From JADJPO01 sp963825645 (lineage in GTDB: Bacteria > Actinomycetota > Actinomycetes > Actinomycetales > Kineosporiaceae): a stretch of 64,000 nt of DNA. The DNA lies in NCBI GenBank assembly GCA_963825645.1, contig CAWGTT010000005.1, positions 1-64,000 of the forward strand, written 5' to 3'. A model generated the notes under the pieces. The model saw only the letters and a program-made list of their open reading frames with translations, had not been told where the DNA came from and ran no database searches. Position numbers and translations under genes: made by a program. Positions 54,731-63,337 of this stretch are shown here, piece by piece; positions within the stretch are counted from its first letter, which is position 1, and every line of letters starts with the position of its first letter.

Positions 54731-56296
54731 GTGGCTACATCCCGTGACCCCGTCAAGAGAGCCGCGACGACGCTGCGCCTGTCCTCGCGCAGCGCGGTGG
54801 CCGTGAGCGCCGAGGCCGTCGTGATCGGCGTCGCCCGCGGCGCATCGGGGCCGCGCCTGCTCGTCGACGACCTGCCTGCTGCGCTGCAGCGGCGCCTACG
54901 GACGGCGCTCGGACCTTTGGGGGTCACCGGTGCCGCCGACGAAGTACAGCGCGTTCCCACCGACGGCGCGATCAAGGCGCCGGTGCTGGTGCTGACCGGC
55001 GTCGGCCCCGTGTCGTCGACCCGGCGGGGCCCGGATCCGGAGGCGTTGCGCCGGGCCGTCGGCGCAGCAACCCGCACGCTGGCCGGTACCGGGTCGGTGG
55101 CTGTGGCGTTGCCGGTCGACGACGCCCCATCGCTCGCCGCGGTCGCCGAGGGTGCCCTGCTCGGCGCCTACGCCTTCACGCGCTACCGCAGCGGTTCCGG
55201 CGCCGACGCGCCGACGGCCGCCGTGCGCGCGGTGACCGTGCTGACCGACAAGGCCCGCTCGCGCGAGATGCAGGCGGTGGCGCGCCGGGCCGAGGTGCTC
55301 GCGGAGGCGGTGCATACCGCCCGCGACCTGGTGAACACCCCACCGTCGGACCTGTTCCCCCAGGCCTTCGCACAGATCGCGCAGGCGAACCTGGCCCAGC
55401 TGCCGGTGACCGTGACCGTGCTCGACGAGCGGAAGCTGCAGCGCGGCGGCTACGGCGGGCTGATCGGGGTCGGCAAGGGGTCCTCCCGCCCGCCGCGACT
55501 GGTCCGGCTGGACTACTCCCCCGCCGGGGCCACCCGCCATGTCGCCCTGGTCGGCAAGGGGATCACCTTCGACACCGGGGGCATCTCGCTCAAACCCCCC
55601 GCCGGGATGGAGGCGATGAAGAGCGACATGTCCGGCGCGGCCGCGGTGCTCGCCACGGTCACGGCCGCCGCCCGGCTCGAGCTGGCGGTCCGGGTCAGCG
55701 GCTGGCTGGCCCTGGCCGAGAACATGCCCTCGGGGACGGCGCAGCGCCCCTCCGACGTGATCACCGTCCGGGGTGGGAAGACCGTGGAGGTACTGAACAC
55801 CGACGCCGAGGGCCGCCTGGTGCTCGCCGACGCCCTGGTCGACGCGAGCGACAGCGACCCCGACCTCATCGTCGATGTGGCCACCCTGACCGGTGCCCAA
55901 GTCGTCGCGCTGGGCAACCGGGTCAGCGCGGTGATGGCCAACGAGGACGATCTGCGGGACCGGGTGCACCGGCTGGCCCAGGAGGCCGGAGAGCAGTTCT
56001 GGCCGATGCCGTTGCCCAGCGAGCTGCGCGCCTCGCTCGACTCCCCGGTGGCCGACCTCGCCAACATGGGCGAGAAGTCCGGCGGGATGCTGGTGGCCGG
56101 CGTGTTCCTCTCCGAGTTCGTCGGCTCCAGGAAGAGTGCCACCGGCAACGACGAACGCATCCCCTGGGCGCATCTGGACATCGCCGGACCTGCCTTCAAC
56201 ACCGCCGCGGCCTACGGGTACACCCCCGTCGGCGGCACCGGCGTGCCGGTCCGCACTCTCCTGCGTCTGCTCGAGGACATCGCCGACGCCGGATGA
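54731..56296 (+). CDS. pepA: leucyl aminopeptidase (M17)
   Basis: This 521-residue cytosolic di-metal aminopeptidase trims N-terminal residues from peptides. The N-terminal macro-like domain (about 170 residues) is followed by the catalytic domain: VGKGITFDTGGISLKP (Lys, Asp), KSDMSGAAAVLATV (Asp), and the family signature NTDAEGRLVLADAL. GVFLSEFVG and WAHLDIAGPAF close the domain. It is equivalent to M. tuberculosis PepB (Rv2213). The start is a predicted leaderless GTG. PepA of some bacteria also binds DNA in site-specific recombination; nothing here indicates that. Confidence 0.94.
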   Translation: MATSRDPVKRAATTLRLSSRSAVAVSAEAVVIGVARGASGPRLLVDDLPAALQRRLRTALGPLGVTGAADEVQRVPTDGAIKAPVLVLTGVGPVSSTRRGPDPEALRRAVGAATRTLAGTGSVAVALPVDDAPSLAAVAEGALLGAYAFTRYRSGSGADAPTAAVRAVTVLTDKARSREMQAVARRAEVLAEAVHTARDLVNTPPSDLFPQAFAQIAQANLAQLPVTVTVLDERKLQRGGYGGLIGVGKGSSRPPRLVRLDYSPAGATRHVALVGKGITFDTGGISLKPPAGMEAMKSDMSGAAAVLATVTAAARLELAVRVSGWLALAENMPSGTAQRPSDVITVRGGKTVEVLNTDAEGRLVLADALVDASDSDPDLIVDVATLTGAQVVALGNRVSAVMANEDDLRDRVHRLAQEAGEQFWPMPLPSELRASLDSPVADLANMGEKSGGMLVAGVFLSEFVGSRKSATGNDERIPWAHLDIAGPAFNTAAAYGYTPVGGTGVPVRTLLRLLEDIADAG

Positions 56297-56515
56297 GTCG
56301 TGGACCTCGGCCCGGGCGCGGCCCGCGAGCAGGCCGCTCACCTGGACCGACGTCATCATGCGGGCCGAGCGGCACCACCGGCCGCGACGTCGGTCGTTCC
56401 GCCGAAGATGACCACGCGCCAGGGGTGACCGTCCCTCGAGGTGGTGACAGGATGGCGTCCAGCCATCGACCCCCGGATTCGCTCAGCCATCCGGACTCGA
56501 CGCAAGGGAGCGCCC

Positions 56516-57901
56516 GTGACAGACGCCGACGGCTCGGTGTACGACCTGGTAATCCTCGGAGGTGGCAGCGGCGGGTATGCGGCCGCGCTGCGCGGCGCCG
56601 AGCTCGGACTGAAGGTGGCCCTCGTCGAGCGGGACAAGCTCGGCGGGACCTGCCTTCACCGCGGATGCATCCCGACCAAGGCGCTGCTGCACGCAGCAGA
56701 GGTCGCCGACGTCGCCCGGGAGGGCGCCCAGTTCGGGGTGAACACCACGCTCGAGTCGATCGACATGGGCAAGGTCAACTCCTATAAGGACGGCGTGGTC
56801 GGGCGCCTGTACAAGGGCCTGCAGGGTCTGGTGAAGAGCAAGTCGATCACCTACGTCGAGGCCGAGGGGCGCCTGGTCGCCCAGAACGCGGTCGAGGCCG
56901 GGGGGCAGCGCCTCACAGGGCGCAACATCGTGCTGGCCACCGGGTCGTATGCCCGCTCGCTACCCGGGCTGGACATCGCCGGACGGGTGATGACCAGCGA
57001 CCAAGCGCTGACGATGGACATGGTGCCCAGCAGTGCCGTGGTGCTCGGCGGCGGTGTGATCGGCGTGGAGTTCGCGAGTGTCTGGCGCTCCTTCGGCACC
57101 GAGGTGACGATCGTCGAGGCACTGCCACGACTGATCCCCGCCGAGGACGAGGCATGCTCCAAGGCGCTGGAACGGGCGTTCCGCAAGCGCAAGATCAACT
57201 TCAAGACCGGCGTGAAGTTCTCCGGGGTGACCCAGGACGACAGCGGGGTGAAGGTCTCCCTCGAGACCGGCGAGGTCATCGACGCCGACCTGCTGCTGGT
57301 CGCGGTGGGCCGGGGACCCAACGCCACCGGCTTCGGCTACGAGGAGAACGGCGTCACCATGGACCGCGGCTTCGTCCCCACCGACGAGCGGCTGCGCACC
57401 AACGTCAACGGTGTCTACGCGGTCGGCGACATCGTGCCGGGCCTGCAGCTGGCGCACCGCGGGTTCCAGCAGGGCATCTTCGTCGCCGAAGATGTCGCCG
57501 GGCTGAACCCGGCGCCGATCGTGGAGTCCGGCATCCCTCGGGTCACCTACTGCGAGCCCGAGGTCGCCTCGGTCGGCCTGACCGAGGCCGAGGCCAAGGC
57601 ACATTACGGCGCCGACGCGGTGCAGTCCTATGAGTACAACCTCGGCGGCAACGGGAAGAGCCAGATCCTGGGCACCGCCGGCTTCGTCAAGCTGGTGCGG
57701 GTCTCCGGCGGTCCGGTGGTGGGGGTGCACATGGTCGGTTCCCGGATGGGCGAGCAGATCGGCGAGGGTCAGCTGATCGTCAACTGGGAGGCCTTCCCGG
57801 AGGAGGTCGCCCAGCTCGTCCACGCCCACCCCACCCAGAACGAGGCGCTCGGCGAGGCACACCTGGCACTGGCCGGCAAACCCCTGCACGCGCACGGCTG
57901 A
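56516..57901 (+). CDS. lpdA: dihydrolipoyl dehydrogenase (E3)
   Basis: This 461-residue flavoprotein reoxidises the lipoyl groups of 2-oxoacid dehydrogenases with NAD. FAD binding is shown by LVILGGGSGGYAAALRGAELG, the redox disulfide by GGTCLHRGCIPTK, NAD binding by VVLGGGVIGVEFAS, and the His-Glu pair by HAHPTQNEALGEA. GTG at 56516 has AAGGGAG 5 nt upstream and gives the normal length; an upstream ATG at 56441 would add 25 non-conserved residues. It lies directly before the E2 gene, its functional partner. Confidence 0.95.
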   Translation: MTDADGSVYDLVILGGGSGGYAAALRGAELGLKVALVERDKLGGTCLHRGCIPTKALLHAAEVADVAREGAQFGVNTTLESIDMGKVNSYKDGVVGRLYKGLQGLVKSKSITYVEAEGRLVAQNAVEAGGQRLTGRNIVLATGSYARSLPGLDIAGRVMTSDQALTMDMVPSSAVVLGGGVIGVEFASVWRSFGTEVTIVEALPRLIPAEDEACSKALERAFRKRKINFKTGVKFSGVTQDDSGVKVSLETGEVIDADLLLVAVGRGPNATGFGYEENGVTMDRGFVPTDERLRTNVNGVYAVGDIVPGLQLAHRGFQQGIFVAEDVAGLNPAPIVESGIPRVTYCEPEVASVGLTEAEAKAHYGADAVQSYEYNLGGNGKSQILGTAGFVKLVRVSGGPVVGVHMVGSRMGEQIGEGQLIVNWEAFPEEVAQLVHAHPTQNEALGEAHLALAGKPLHAHG

Positions 57902-57994
57902 GCGCCGGACGACCCCGACCACGCGGCCAGACGCCCCACCAGCGACACCGAATCGACGCCACCGAGAACAGCTCGAGAAGGAGAGCACCTAGCG

Positions 57995-59782
57995 ATGTCT
58001 GACTCCGTGCAGATGCCGGCCCTGGGCGAGAGCGTCACCGAGGGCACGGTCACCCGGTGGCTCAAGCAGGTCGGGGACCAGGTCGAGGTCGACGAGCCGC
58101 TGCTGGAGGTCTCCACCGACAAGGTGGACACCGAGATCCCCTCACCGGTCGCCGGCGTGCTGCAGGAGATCTTGGTCGGCGAGGACGAGACGGTGGACGT
58201 GGGTACCCAGCTCGCCGTGATCGGCAGTGGTGCCGGTGGTGAGACGTCCTCGGCCGGCGAGCAGGTCGCCGAGCAGCCCGCCCCTGAAGCCGTCGCGTCG
58301 GACTCCGGTGGCCCACCGGCCGCCCAGCCGGCGTCGGCGCCGCAGCCGGTGGCCGCCGCCGCACCCGCCGCACCCGCCGCACCCGCCGCATCGAACGGGG
58401 ATGGCGGGTCGGGCGGCGGCACCACGGTGCAGATGCCCGCTCTGGGCGAGAGCGTCACCGAGGGAACGGTGACTCGCTGGCTGAAGGCCGAGGGCGACCA
58501 GGTCGAGGTGGATGAGCCACTGCTCGAGGTCTCGACCGACAAGGTCGACACCGAGATCCCCTCGCCGGTCGCCGGCAGGGTCACCAAGATCCTCGTCTCC
58601 GAGGACGAGACCGTCCCGGTCGGCACCGACCTGGCTGTCGTCGGCGGTTCCCAGGGGTCCTCGGGTGAGGCGCAGCCGGTGGCACAGCCGGCTCCTGAGC
58701 CGGCGCCGCAGGCCGGACCCGCGCCCGAACCGGCGCCCGCGCCGCAGGCTGCCCCGGCGCACGCACCCGCCCCGGCGCCGGCACCCCCGCCGGCTCCGGC
58801 TCCTGCGGCAGCGACGGCAGCAGCCGCTTCGCAGGACGGCGACGCGACGTCCTACGTCACTCCTCTGGTGCGCCGAATGGCCGCCGACCGCGGGATCGAC
58901 CTGGGCTCGGTCAGCGGCACCGGCGTCGGCGGGCGGATCCGCAAGCAGGACGTGCTGGATGCGGCGGCCGCCCAGGAGAAGGCCGCCGCAGCACCGGCTG
59001 CCACGGCACCGGCCCCGGCGGCGGCCTCCGCGGCCAGCGCCAAGCCACCGGCGGCATCGTCCCCGCTGCGCGGCCAGATCGTGACGATGTCGCGGCTGCG
59101 CAAGGTGATCGCCCAACGGATGGTCGAGTCGCTGCAGGTCTCCGCCCAGCTGACCACAGTGATCGAGGTCGACGTCACCAAGATCGCCAGGCTGCGGGAC
59201 GCGGCCAAGCGCGACTTCCTGGCCCGCGAGGGCGTGAAGCTGTCGTTCATGCCGTTCTTCGCCCTGGCGGCGGTGGAGGCTCTCAAGCAGTTCCCGGTGC
59301 TCAACGCCAGCATCGACGGCGACCAGATCACCTACTACGACAAGGAGCACCTGGGCGTCGCGGTCGACACCGATCGCGGCTTGCTCGTGCCGGTGATCCG
59401 CGATGCCGGCGACCTCAACATCGCCGGTATCGCCCGCAAGATCTCCGAGCTGGCCGACCGGACCCGGAGCAACAAGATCACCCCGGACGAGCTGGGCGGG
59501 GGCACCTTCACCCTGACCAACACCGGCAGCCGGGGCGCGCTGTTCGACACCCCGATCCTCAACCAGCCGCAGACCGGCATCCTCGGCACCGGTGCCGTCG
59601 TGCGCCGTCCAGTGGTGGTCACGTCGGGGGACGGCGATGAGACCATCGCGATCCGGTCGATGTGCTACCTCGCCCTGTCCTACGACCACCGGATCGTGGA
59701 CGGCGCGGACGCTGCGCGGTTCCTGGCGGCACTCAAAGAGCGCCTCGAGGAAGGGGCCTTCGAGGCCGACCTGGGGCTGTGA
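57995..59782 (+). CDS. sucB: 2-oxoacid dehydrogenase dihydrolipoyl acyltransferase (E2), two lipoyl domains
   Basis: This 595-residue E2 core corresponds to M. tuberculosis DlaT/SucB (Rv2215). Two near-identical N-terminal lipoyl domains carry the lipoylated Lys in STDKVDTEIPSP (about residues 42 and 180), separated by Ala/Pro-rich linkers. A peripheral-subunit-binding domain follows (VTPLVRRMAADRGIDLG), then the catalytic domain (about 365-595) with YDHRIVDGADAARFL containing the HxxxDG active site. It transfers succinyl or acetyl groups to CoA. AAGGAG lies upstream of ATG 57995. In mycobacteria this E2 serves pyruvate dehydrogenase and peroxynitrite defence. Confidence 0.95.
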   Translation: MSDSVQMPALGESVTEGTVTRWLKQVGDQVEVDEPLLEVSTDKVDTEIPSPVAGVLQEILVGEDETVDVGTQLAVIGSGAGGETSSAGEQVAEQPAPEAVASDSGGPPAAQPASAPQPVAAAAPAAPAAPAASNGDGGSGGGTTVQMPALGESVTEGTVTRWLKAEGDQVEVDEPLLEVSTDKVDTEIPSPVAGRVTKILVSEDETVPVGTDLAVVGGSQGSSGEAQPVAQPAPEPAPQAGPAPEPAPAPQAAPAHAPAPAPAPPPAPAPAAATAAAASQDGDATSYVTPLVRRMAADRGIDLGSVSGTGVGGRIRKQDVLDAAAAQEKAAAAPAATAPAPAAASAASAKPPAASSPLRGQIVTMSRLRKVIAQRMVESLQVSAQLTTVIEVDVTKIARLRDAAKRDFLAREGVKLSFMPFFALAAVEALKQFPVLNASIDGDQITYYDKEHLGVAVDTDRGLLVPVIRDAGDLNIAGIARKISELADRTRSNKITPDELGGGTFTLTNTGSRGALFDTPILNQPQTGILGTGAVVRRPVVVTSGDGDETIAIRSMCYLALSYDHRIVDGADAARFLAALKERLEEGAFEADLGL

Positions 59783-59800
59783 CGTCGGGGTGTCGACCCC

Positions 59801-61009
59801 GTGAACCTGATCCTGCAGATCGCCGACCGAGAGGTGACGATCACCCACCCGGACAAGGTGGTGTTCCCGGCACTGGGTTTGACCAAGGTCGACCTGGTCC
59901 GGCACTACCTCGCGGTGAGCGCCGGTGCGCTGCGCGGTGTCGCCGGCCGGCCGATGATCCTCAAGCGCTACGTCAAGGGGATCGACGAGGAGGCGTTCTT
60001 CCAGAAGCGGGCGCCGCAGAAGCGGCCCGACTGGGTGCAGGTGGCCAGGCTCGACTACCGGCGTGGCACTTTCGCCGAGGAGGTCGTCGTCACCGACGAA
60101 GCGGTCCTGGCCTGGGTGGTGAACCTGGGCTGCGTCGACCTCAACCCGCATCCGGTCCGTGCCGGCGACCTGGACCACCCCGACGAGCTACGCATCGACC
60201 TCGACCCGGTGCCCGGGGTGGAGTGGGAGCAGATCGTCGACGTCGCGCTCGTCGTCCGGGAAGTGCTCACCGCCCACGGTCTGACCGCCTGGCCGAAGAC
60301 CTCTGGTTCGCGCGGGTTCCACATCTACGCGCCGATCGCTCCGCACTGGCCGTACCCCCAGGTCAGGCTGGCCGCGCAGACCGTGGCCCGCGAGGTCGAG
60401 CTGCGCGCACCGGAGGCGGCCACCAGCAAGTGGTGGAAGGAGGAGCGCCAGGGCGTCTTCGTCGACTTCAACCAGAACGCCAAGGACCGCACGGTCGCCT
60501 CGGCGTACTCGGTGCGGGCCACCGCGGACGCGCGGGTATCCACCCCGCTGCGCTGGGAGGAGGTCGCCGACTGCCGCCCGGAGGTGTTCTCGCCACGCGT
60601 CGTCCAGGAGCGCTTTGCCCAGATCGGAGACCCCTGGGCGGGCATGGACGACGAGGCGGGTTCGCTCGAGGCGCTGCTGGCCCGCGCCGCCGAGCTCGGC
60701 CCGGCGGAGAAGGCACCGGCCGGATCGGACTCCTCGGGTCGGCGGGTGCCGAGCATGCCGTTGATCGAGATCGCCCGCGCCAGGACCCGCCAGGAGGCCC
60801 TCGACGGTCTGCAGCGCTGGTCGAGCCGACATCCTGAGGTGGCCGCCCGACTGGCGGAACCGGACGTCCTCGTCGACGGTATGCGGGGACGCAGCTCCAT
60901 CTGGTATCGGATCAGGGTCAACCTGCTGCACGTGCCGGAAGAGCTGAGGCCGGCGCAGGAAGCACTCGAGGTCGACTACAACCCCTGGGAGGGGATGTCG
61001 TGGGGATGA
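59801..61009 (+). CDS. LigD-type polymerase/primase domain protein (archaeo-eukaryotic primase fold)
   Basis: This 402-residue stand-alone PolDom resembles mycobacterial Prim-PolC (Rv0269c/Rv3730c-type). It begins REVTITHPDKVVFPALGLTK, the canonical opening of LigD polymerase domains. The catalytic Asp pair is in ELRIDLDPVPG, with SGSRGFHIYAPI (phosphate-binding region) and VFVDFNQNAKDRT (third Asp). A C-terminal extension of about 110 residues is extra. Such enzymes add ribonucleotides and fill gaps in end joining or excision repair. No Ku or ATP-dependent ligase gene is nearby. GTG at 59801 lies 18 bp after the E2 stop. Confidence 0.9.
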   Translation: MNLILQIADREVTITHPDKVVFPALGLTKVDLVRHYLAVSAGALRGVAGRPMILKRYVKGIDEEAFFQKRAPQKRPDWVQVARLDYRRGTFAEEVVVTDEAVLAWVVNLGCVDLNPHPVRAGDLDHPDELRIDLDPVPGVEWEQIVDVALVVREVLTAHGLTAWPKTSGSRGFHIYAPIAPHWPYPQVRLAAQTVAREVELRAPEAATSKWWKEERQGVFVDFNQNAKDRTVASAYSVRATADARVSTPLRWEEVADCRPEVFSPRVVQERFAQIGDPWAGMDDEAGSLEALLARAAELGPAEKAPAGSDSSGRRVPSMPLIEIARARTRQEALDGLQRWSSRHPEVAARLAEPDVLVDGMRGRSSIWYRIRVNLLHVPEELRPAQEALEVDYNPWEGMSWG

Positions 61010-61013
61010 CCAG

Positions 61014-61916
61014 ATGAAGATCGCGATCACAGGATCGTCCGGGCTGATCGGCACCGCGCTCGTCACCCGTTGCCACTCGATGGGGTATCAGGTGGTCCGG
61101 TTGGTCCGCCGCCCACCGCGCGGCGATGAGGAGGTGCAGTGGGACCCCGCCGCGGGCTCGCTGAACCCGGCGACGCTCGCCGGGGTGCACGCAGTGGTCA
61201 ACCTGGCCGGCGCGGGCGTGGGCGACAAGCGGTGGAGTGAGGAGTTCAAGAAGGTACTCGTCGACTCCCGAGTCGACTCCACCCGCACCGTGGTGAACGC
61301 GATGCTGGCCATGGAGCAACCGCCTGCGGTGCTGGTCTCGGCCTCGGCGCAGGGTTTCTACGGCGACCGCGGCGACGAGGTGCTCACCGAGGACTCCGCG
61401 CGCGGTGACGGCTTCCTCGCCGACCTGTGCCGGGACTGGGAGGGCGAGGCACGCCGGGCGGCCGAGGAGAGCAACGGCCGGATCCGCGTCGTCCTGCCCC
61501 GCAACGGCCTCGTCATGTCCGCCCGCGGCGGGGCCTTCGGCAAGATCATGCCGCTGCTCAAGCTCGGGTTGGCCGGACCGCTCGGCAACGGCAAGCAGTG
61601 GTGGTCGTGGATCACCCTCGAGGACGAGGTCGCCGCCATCGAGCACCTGATCGCCTCGGACGTCTCCGGCCCGGTGAACATGTGCGCGCCGGCCCCCGCC
61701 CGCCAGGGCGAGGTGATGAAGGCGCTCGGGCAGGCGTTCGGACGGCCCACCCTGCTGCCGGCGCCCGCCTTCGCCCTGCGGACCGTCCTCGGCGAGTTCT
61801 CCTCCGAGATCCTGGGCAGCACTCGGATGTCGCCGACGATCCTGCATCGCAGTGGGTTCAGCTTCCGGCACCCCGATATCGAGGCGGCCACAATCTGGCT
61901 CACCCACCAGCCGTGA
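61014..61916 (+). CDS. TIGR01777-type NAD(P)-binding epimerase family protein
   Basis: This 300-residue SDR-like protein corresponds to M. tuberculosis Rv2216. The N-terminal nucleotide-binding motif is ITGSSGLIGTALV. Further features are NLAGAGVGDKRWSEEFKKVL, VSASAQGFYGDRGDE (catalytic-type region), MPLLKLGLAGPLGNGKQWWSWI and DVSGPVNMCAP. The C-terminal DUF1731-like part (LGSTRMSPTILHRSGFSFRHPD) is typical. It has been linked to cell-division SulA-like proteins by name only; the reaction is unknown. It starts 4 bp after the PolDom stop, and its own stop overlaps the flavin oxidase start. Confidence 0.9.
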   Translation: MKIAITGSSGLIGTALVTRCHSMGYQVVRLVRRPPRGDEEVQWDPAAGSLNPATLAGVHAVVNLAGAGVGDKRWSEEFKKVLVDSRVDSTRTVVNAMLAMEQPPAVLVSASAQGFYGDRGDEVLTEDSARGDGFLADLCRDWEGEARRAAEESNGRIRVVLPRNGLVMSARGGAFGKIMPLLKLGLAGPLGNGKQWWSWITLEDEVAAIEHLIASDVSGPVNMCAPAPARQGEVMKALGQAFGRPTLLPAPAFALRTVLGEFSSEILGSTRMSPTILHRSGFSFRHPDIEAATIWLTHQP

Positions 61917-63337
61917 CGCCGACACCGTCCACGCCCGACCGGGTCGACGTCGTCATCGTCGGTGCCGGCATGGCCGGCCTGGCCTGCGCGCTGAGGCTGT
62001 CGTCCGCCGCCTCCGAACGCGGCCTGAGCGTGGCCGTCCTGGAGCGAGACACCCGGGTCGGCGGCCGGGTCGGCACTGACCTGGTCGACGGCTTCCGGTG
62101 CGATCGCGGCTTCCAGCTGCTCAACCCCGCCTACCCCGAAGCCCGCCGGGTGCTCGACCTGACGTCACTTGCCCTGCAGCCGTTCCCGGCCGCCATCGTG
62201 GTCGGGACGGACGACGGTCCTCGCGTGCTCGGCGACCCCCGCCGGATGCCGCCCAGGCTGGTGCCCCGGGCGATGAAGGACTCGCTCACCGCCCTGGGCA
62301 CTCTGCGCGAGAAGGCCGCGTTCGCCCGCTGGGCGCTGGGTTGCGCCCGCAGGGATGCGGACGACCTGCTCAGCGCCCCGGACCAGCCATGGGGGCGGGC
62401 GATGGACGGGCTGGGCATCGACGGCGAGCTGCGCCGCGCTGTCCTGGAACCGTTCCTGGCCGGGACCCTCGCTGAGACCGACGGCTCGACGTCGCGGCGT
62501 TTCGTCGAGCTGCTGATCCGCTCCTTCGTCCGCGGCCGGCCCAGCGTGCCCTGGCAGGGCATGCAGGCGATCGGCGACCAGCTCGCCGCCGCGCTGCCGG
62601 ACGGCGTGGTGCACCTCGGCGCTCGTGTGAGCGAGGTGTCCGGGACGACGGTGGGCACCGAGGACGGCCCGCTCACCGCTCGGGCGGTGGTGGTCGCGTC
62701 CGACCCGGCGACCGCTGCCCTGCTGACCGGAACGCCGGAGGTGGCCACCAAGGCGCTGACCACGTTCTGGCACGCCGTCCCCGGCGGCCATCGCGACCCC
62801 GGCGCCGTGGGGCCCTTCGGGGCGAGCGCAGCCATCCACGTCGACGGCGAGCGTCGCTCGCCGCTGGCCAACACCGTGGTGCTCAGCGCCGCAGCCCGCG
62901 CCTACTCCCCCGATGACCGGGCCCTGGTCGCCTCGACGATCCTCGGACCGCCATCGGCCGACCCTGGCCAGCCGACGTCCGAGGCGGGGGTACGGCATGA
63001 GGCGGCCCGGGTGTACGGCACGGACACCAGCGGCTGGGAGCTGGTCCACGTCCATGAGATCCCCAATGCGCTGACCTCCATGCCGCCGCCGCTCGACGTC
63101 CGGCGCCCGGTGGCCCTCGGCGACGGGCTGTTCGTCGCCGGCGACCATCGCGACTCGGCCTCGATCCAGGGCGCCCTGGTGTCCGGGCGGCGAGCGGCCG
63201 ACGCCGTCCTGGGACACCTCGGCATCCCGGTGCCGCCGCGACCGCCCCTGGACACCGTGCACGGGCGGCGCCGTCCGGTGACCTCGACGACCCTTGCGAC
63301 GGCCGGCGGTGCACCAGGCAGCGGCGATGCCCGCTGA
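61913..63337 (+). CDS. FAD-dependent oxidoreductase of the amine oxidase/phytoene desaturase type
   Basis: This 474-residue flavoprotein has the dinucleotide motif VVIVGAGMAGLACALRLS, GGRVGTDLVDGFRCDRGFQLLNPAYPEA as the second FAD-contact region, and the C-terminal FAD motif LFVAGDHRDSASIQGALVSGRRAAD. It resembles flavin-containing amine oxidases and protoporphyrinogen/carotenoid-type oxidoreductases. GTG at 61913 overlaps the epimerase stop (GTGA), and its end overlaps the peptidase E start by 12 bp. The substrate cannot be inferred; no carotenoid or heme genes are nearby. Confidence 0.85.
   Translation: MTPTPSTPDRVDVVIVGAGMAGLACALRLSSAASERGLSVAVLERDTRVGGRVGTDLVDGFRCDRGFQLLNPAYPEARRVLDLTSLALQPFPAAIVVGTDDGPRVLGDPRRMPPRLVPRAMKDSLTALGTLREKAAFARWALGCARRDADDLLSAPDQPWGRAMDGLGIDGELRRAVLEPFLAGTLAETDGSTSRRFVELLIRSFVRGRPSVPWQGMQAIGDQLAAALPDGVVHLGARVSEVSGTTVGTEDGPLTARAVVVASDPATAALLTGTPEVATKALTTFWHAVPGGHRDPGAVGPFGASAAIHVDGERRSPLANTVVLSAAARAYSPDDRALVASTILGPPSADPGQPTSEAGVRHEAARVYGTDTSGWELVHVHEIPNALTSMPPPLDVRRPVALGDGLFVAGDHRDSASIQGALVSGRRAADAVLGHLGIPVPPRPPLDTVHGRRRPVTSTTLATAGGAPGSGDAR

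Noticed and set aside
58142..60178. 678-codon minus-strand frame opposite the E2 gene
   Set aside because: It is antisense to lipoyl and catalytic domains, His/Arg/Gly-rich, and explained by the Ala/Pro codon bias of the E2 linkers.
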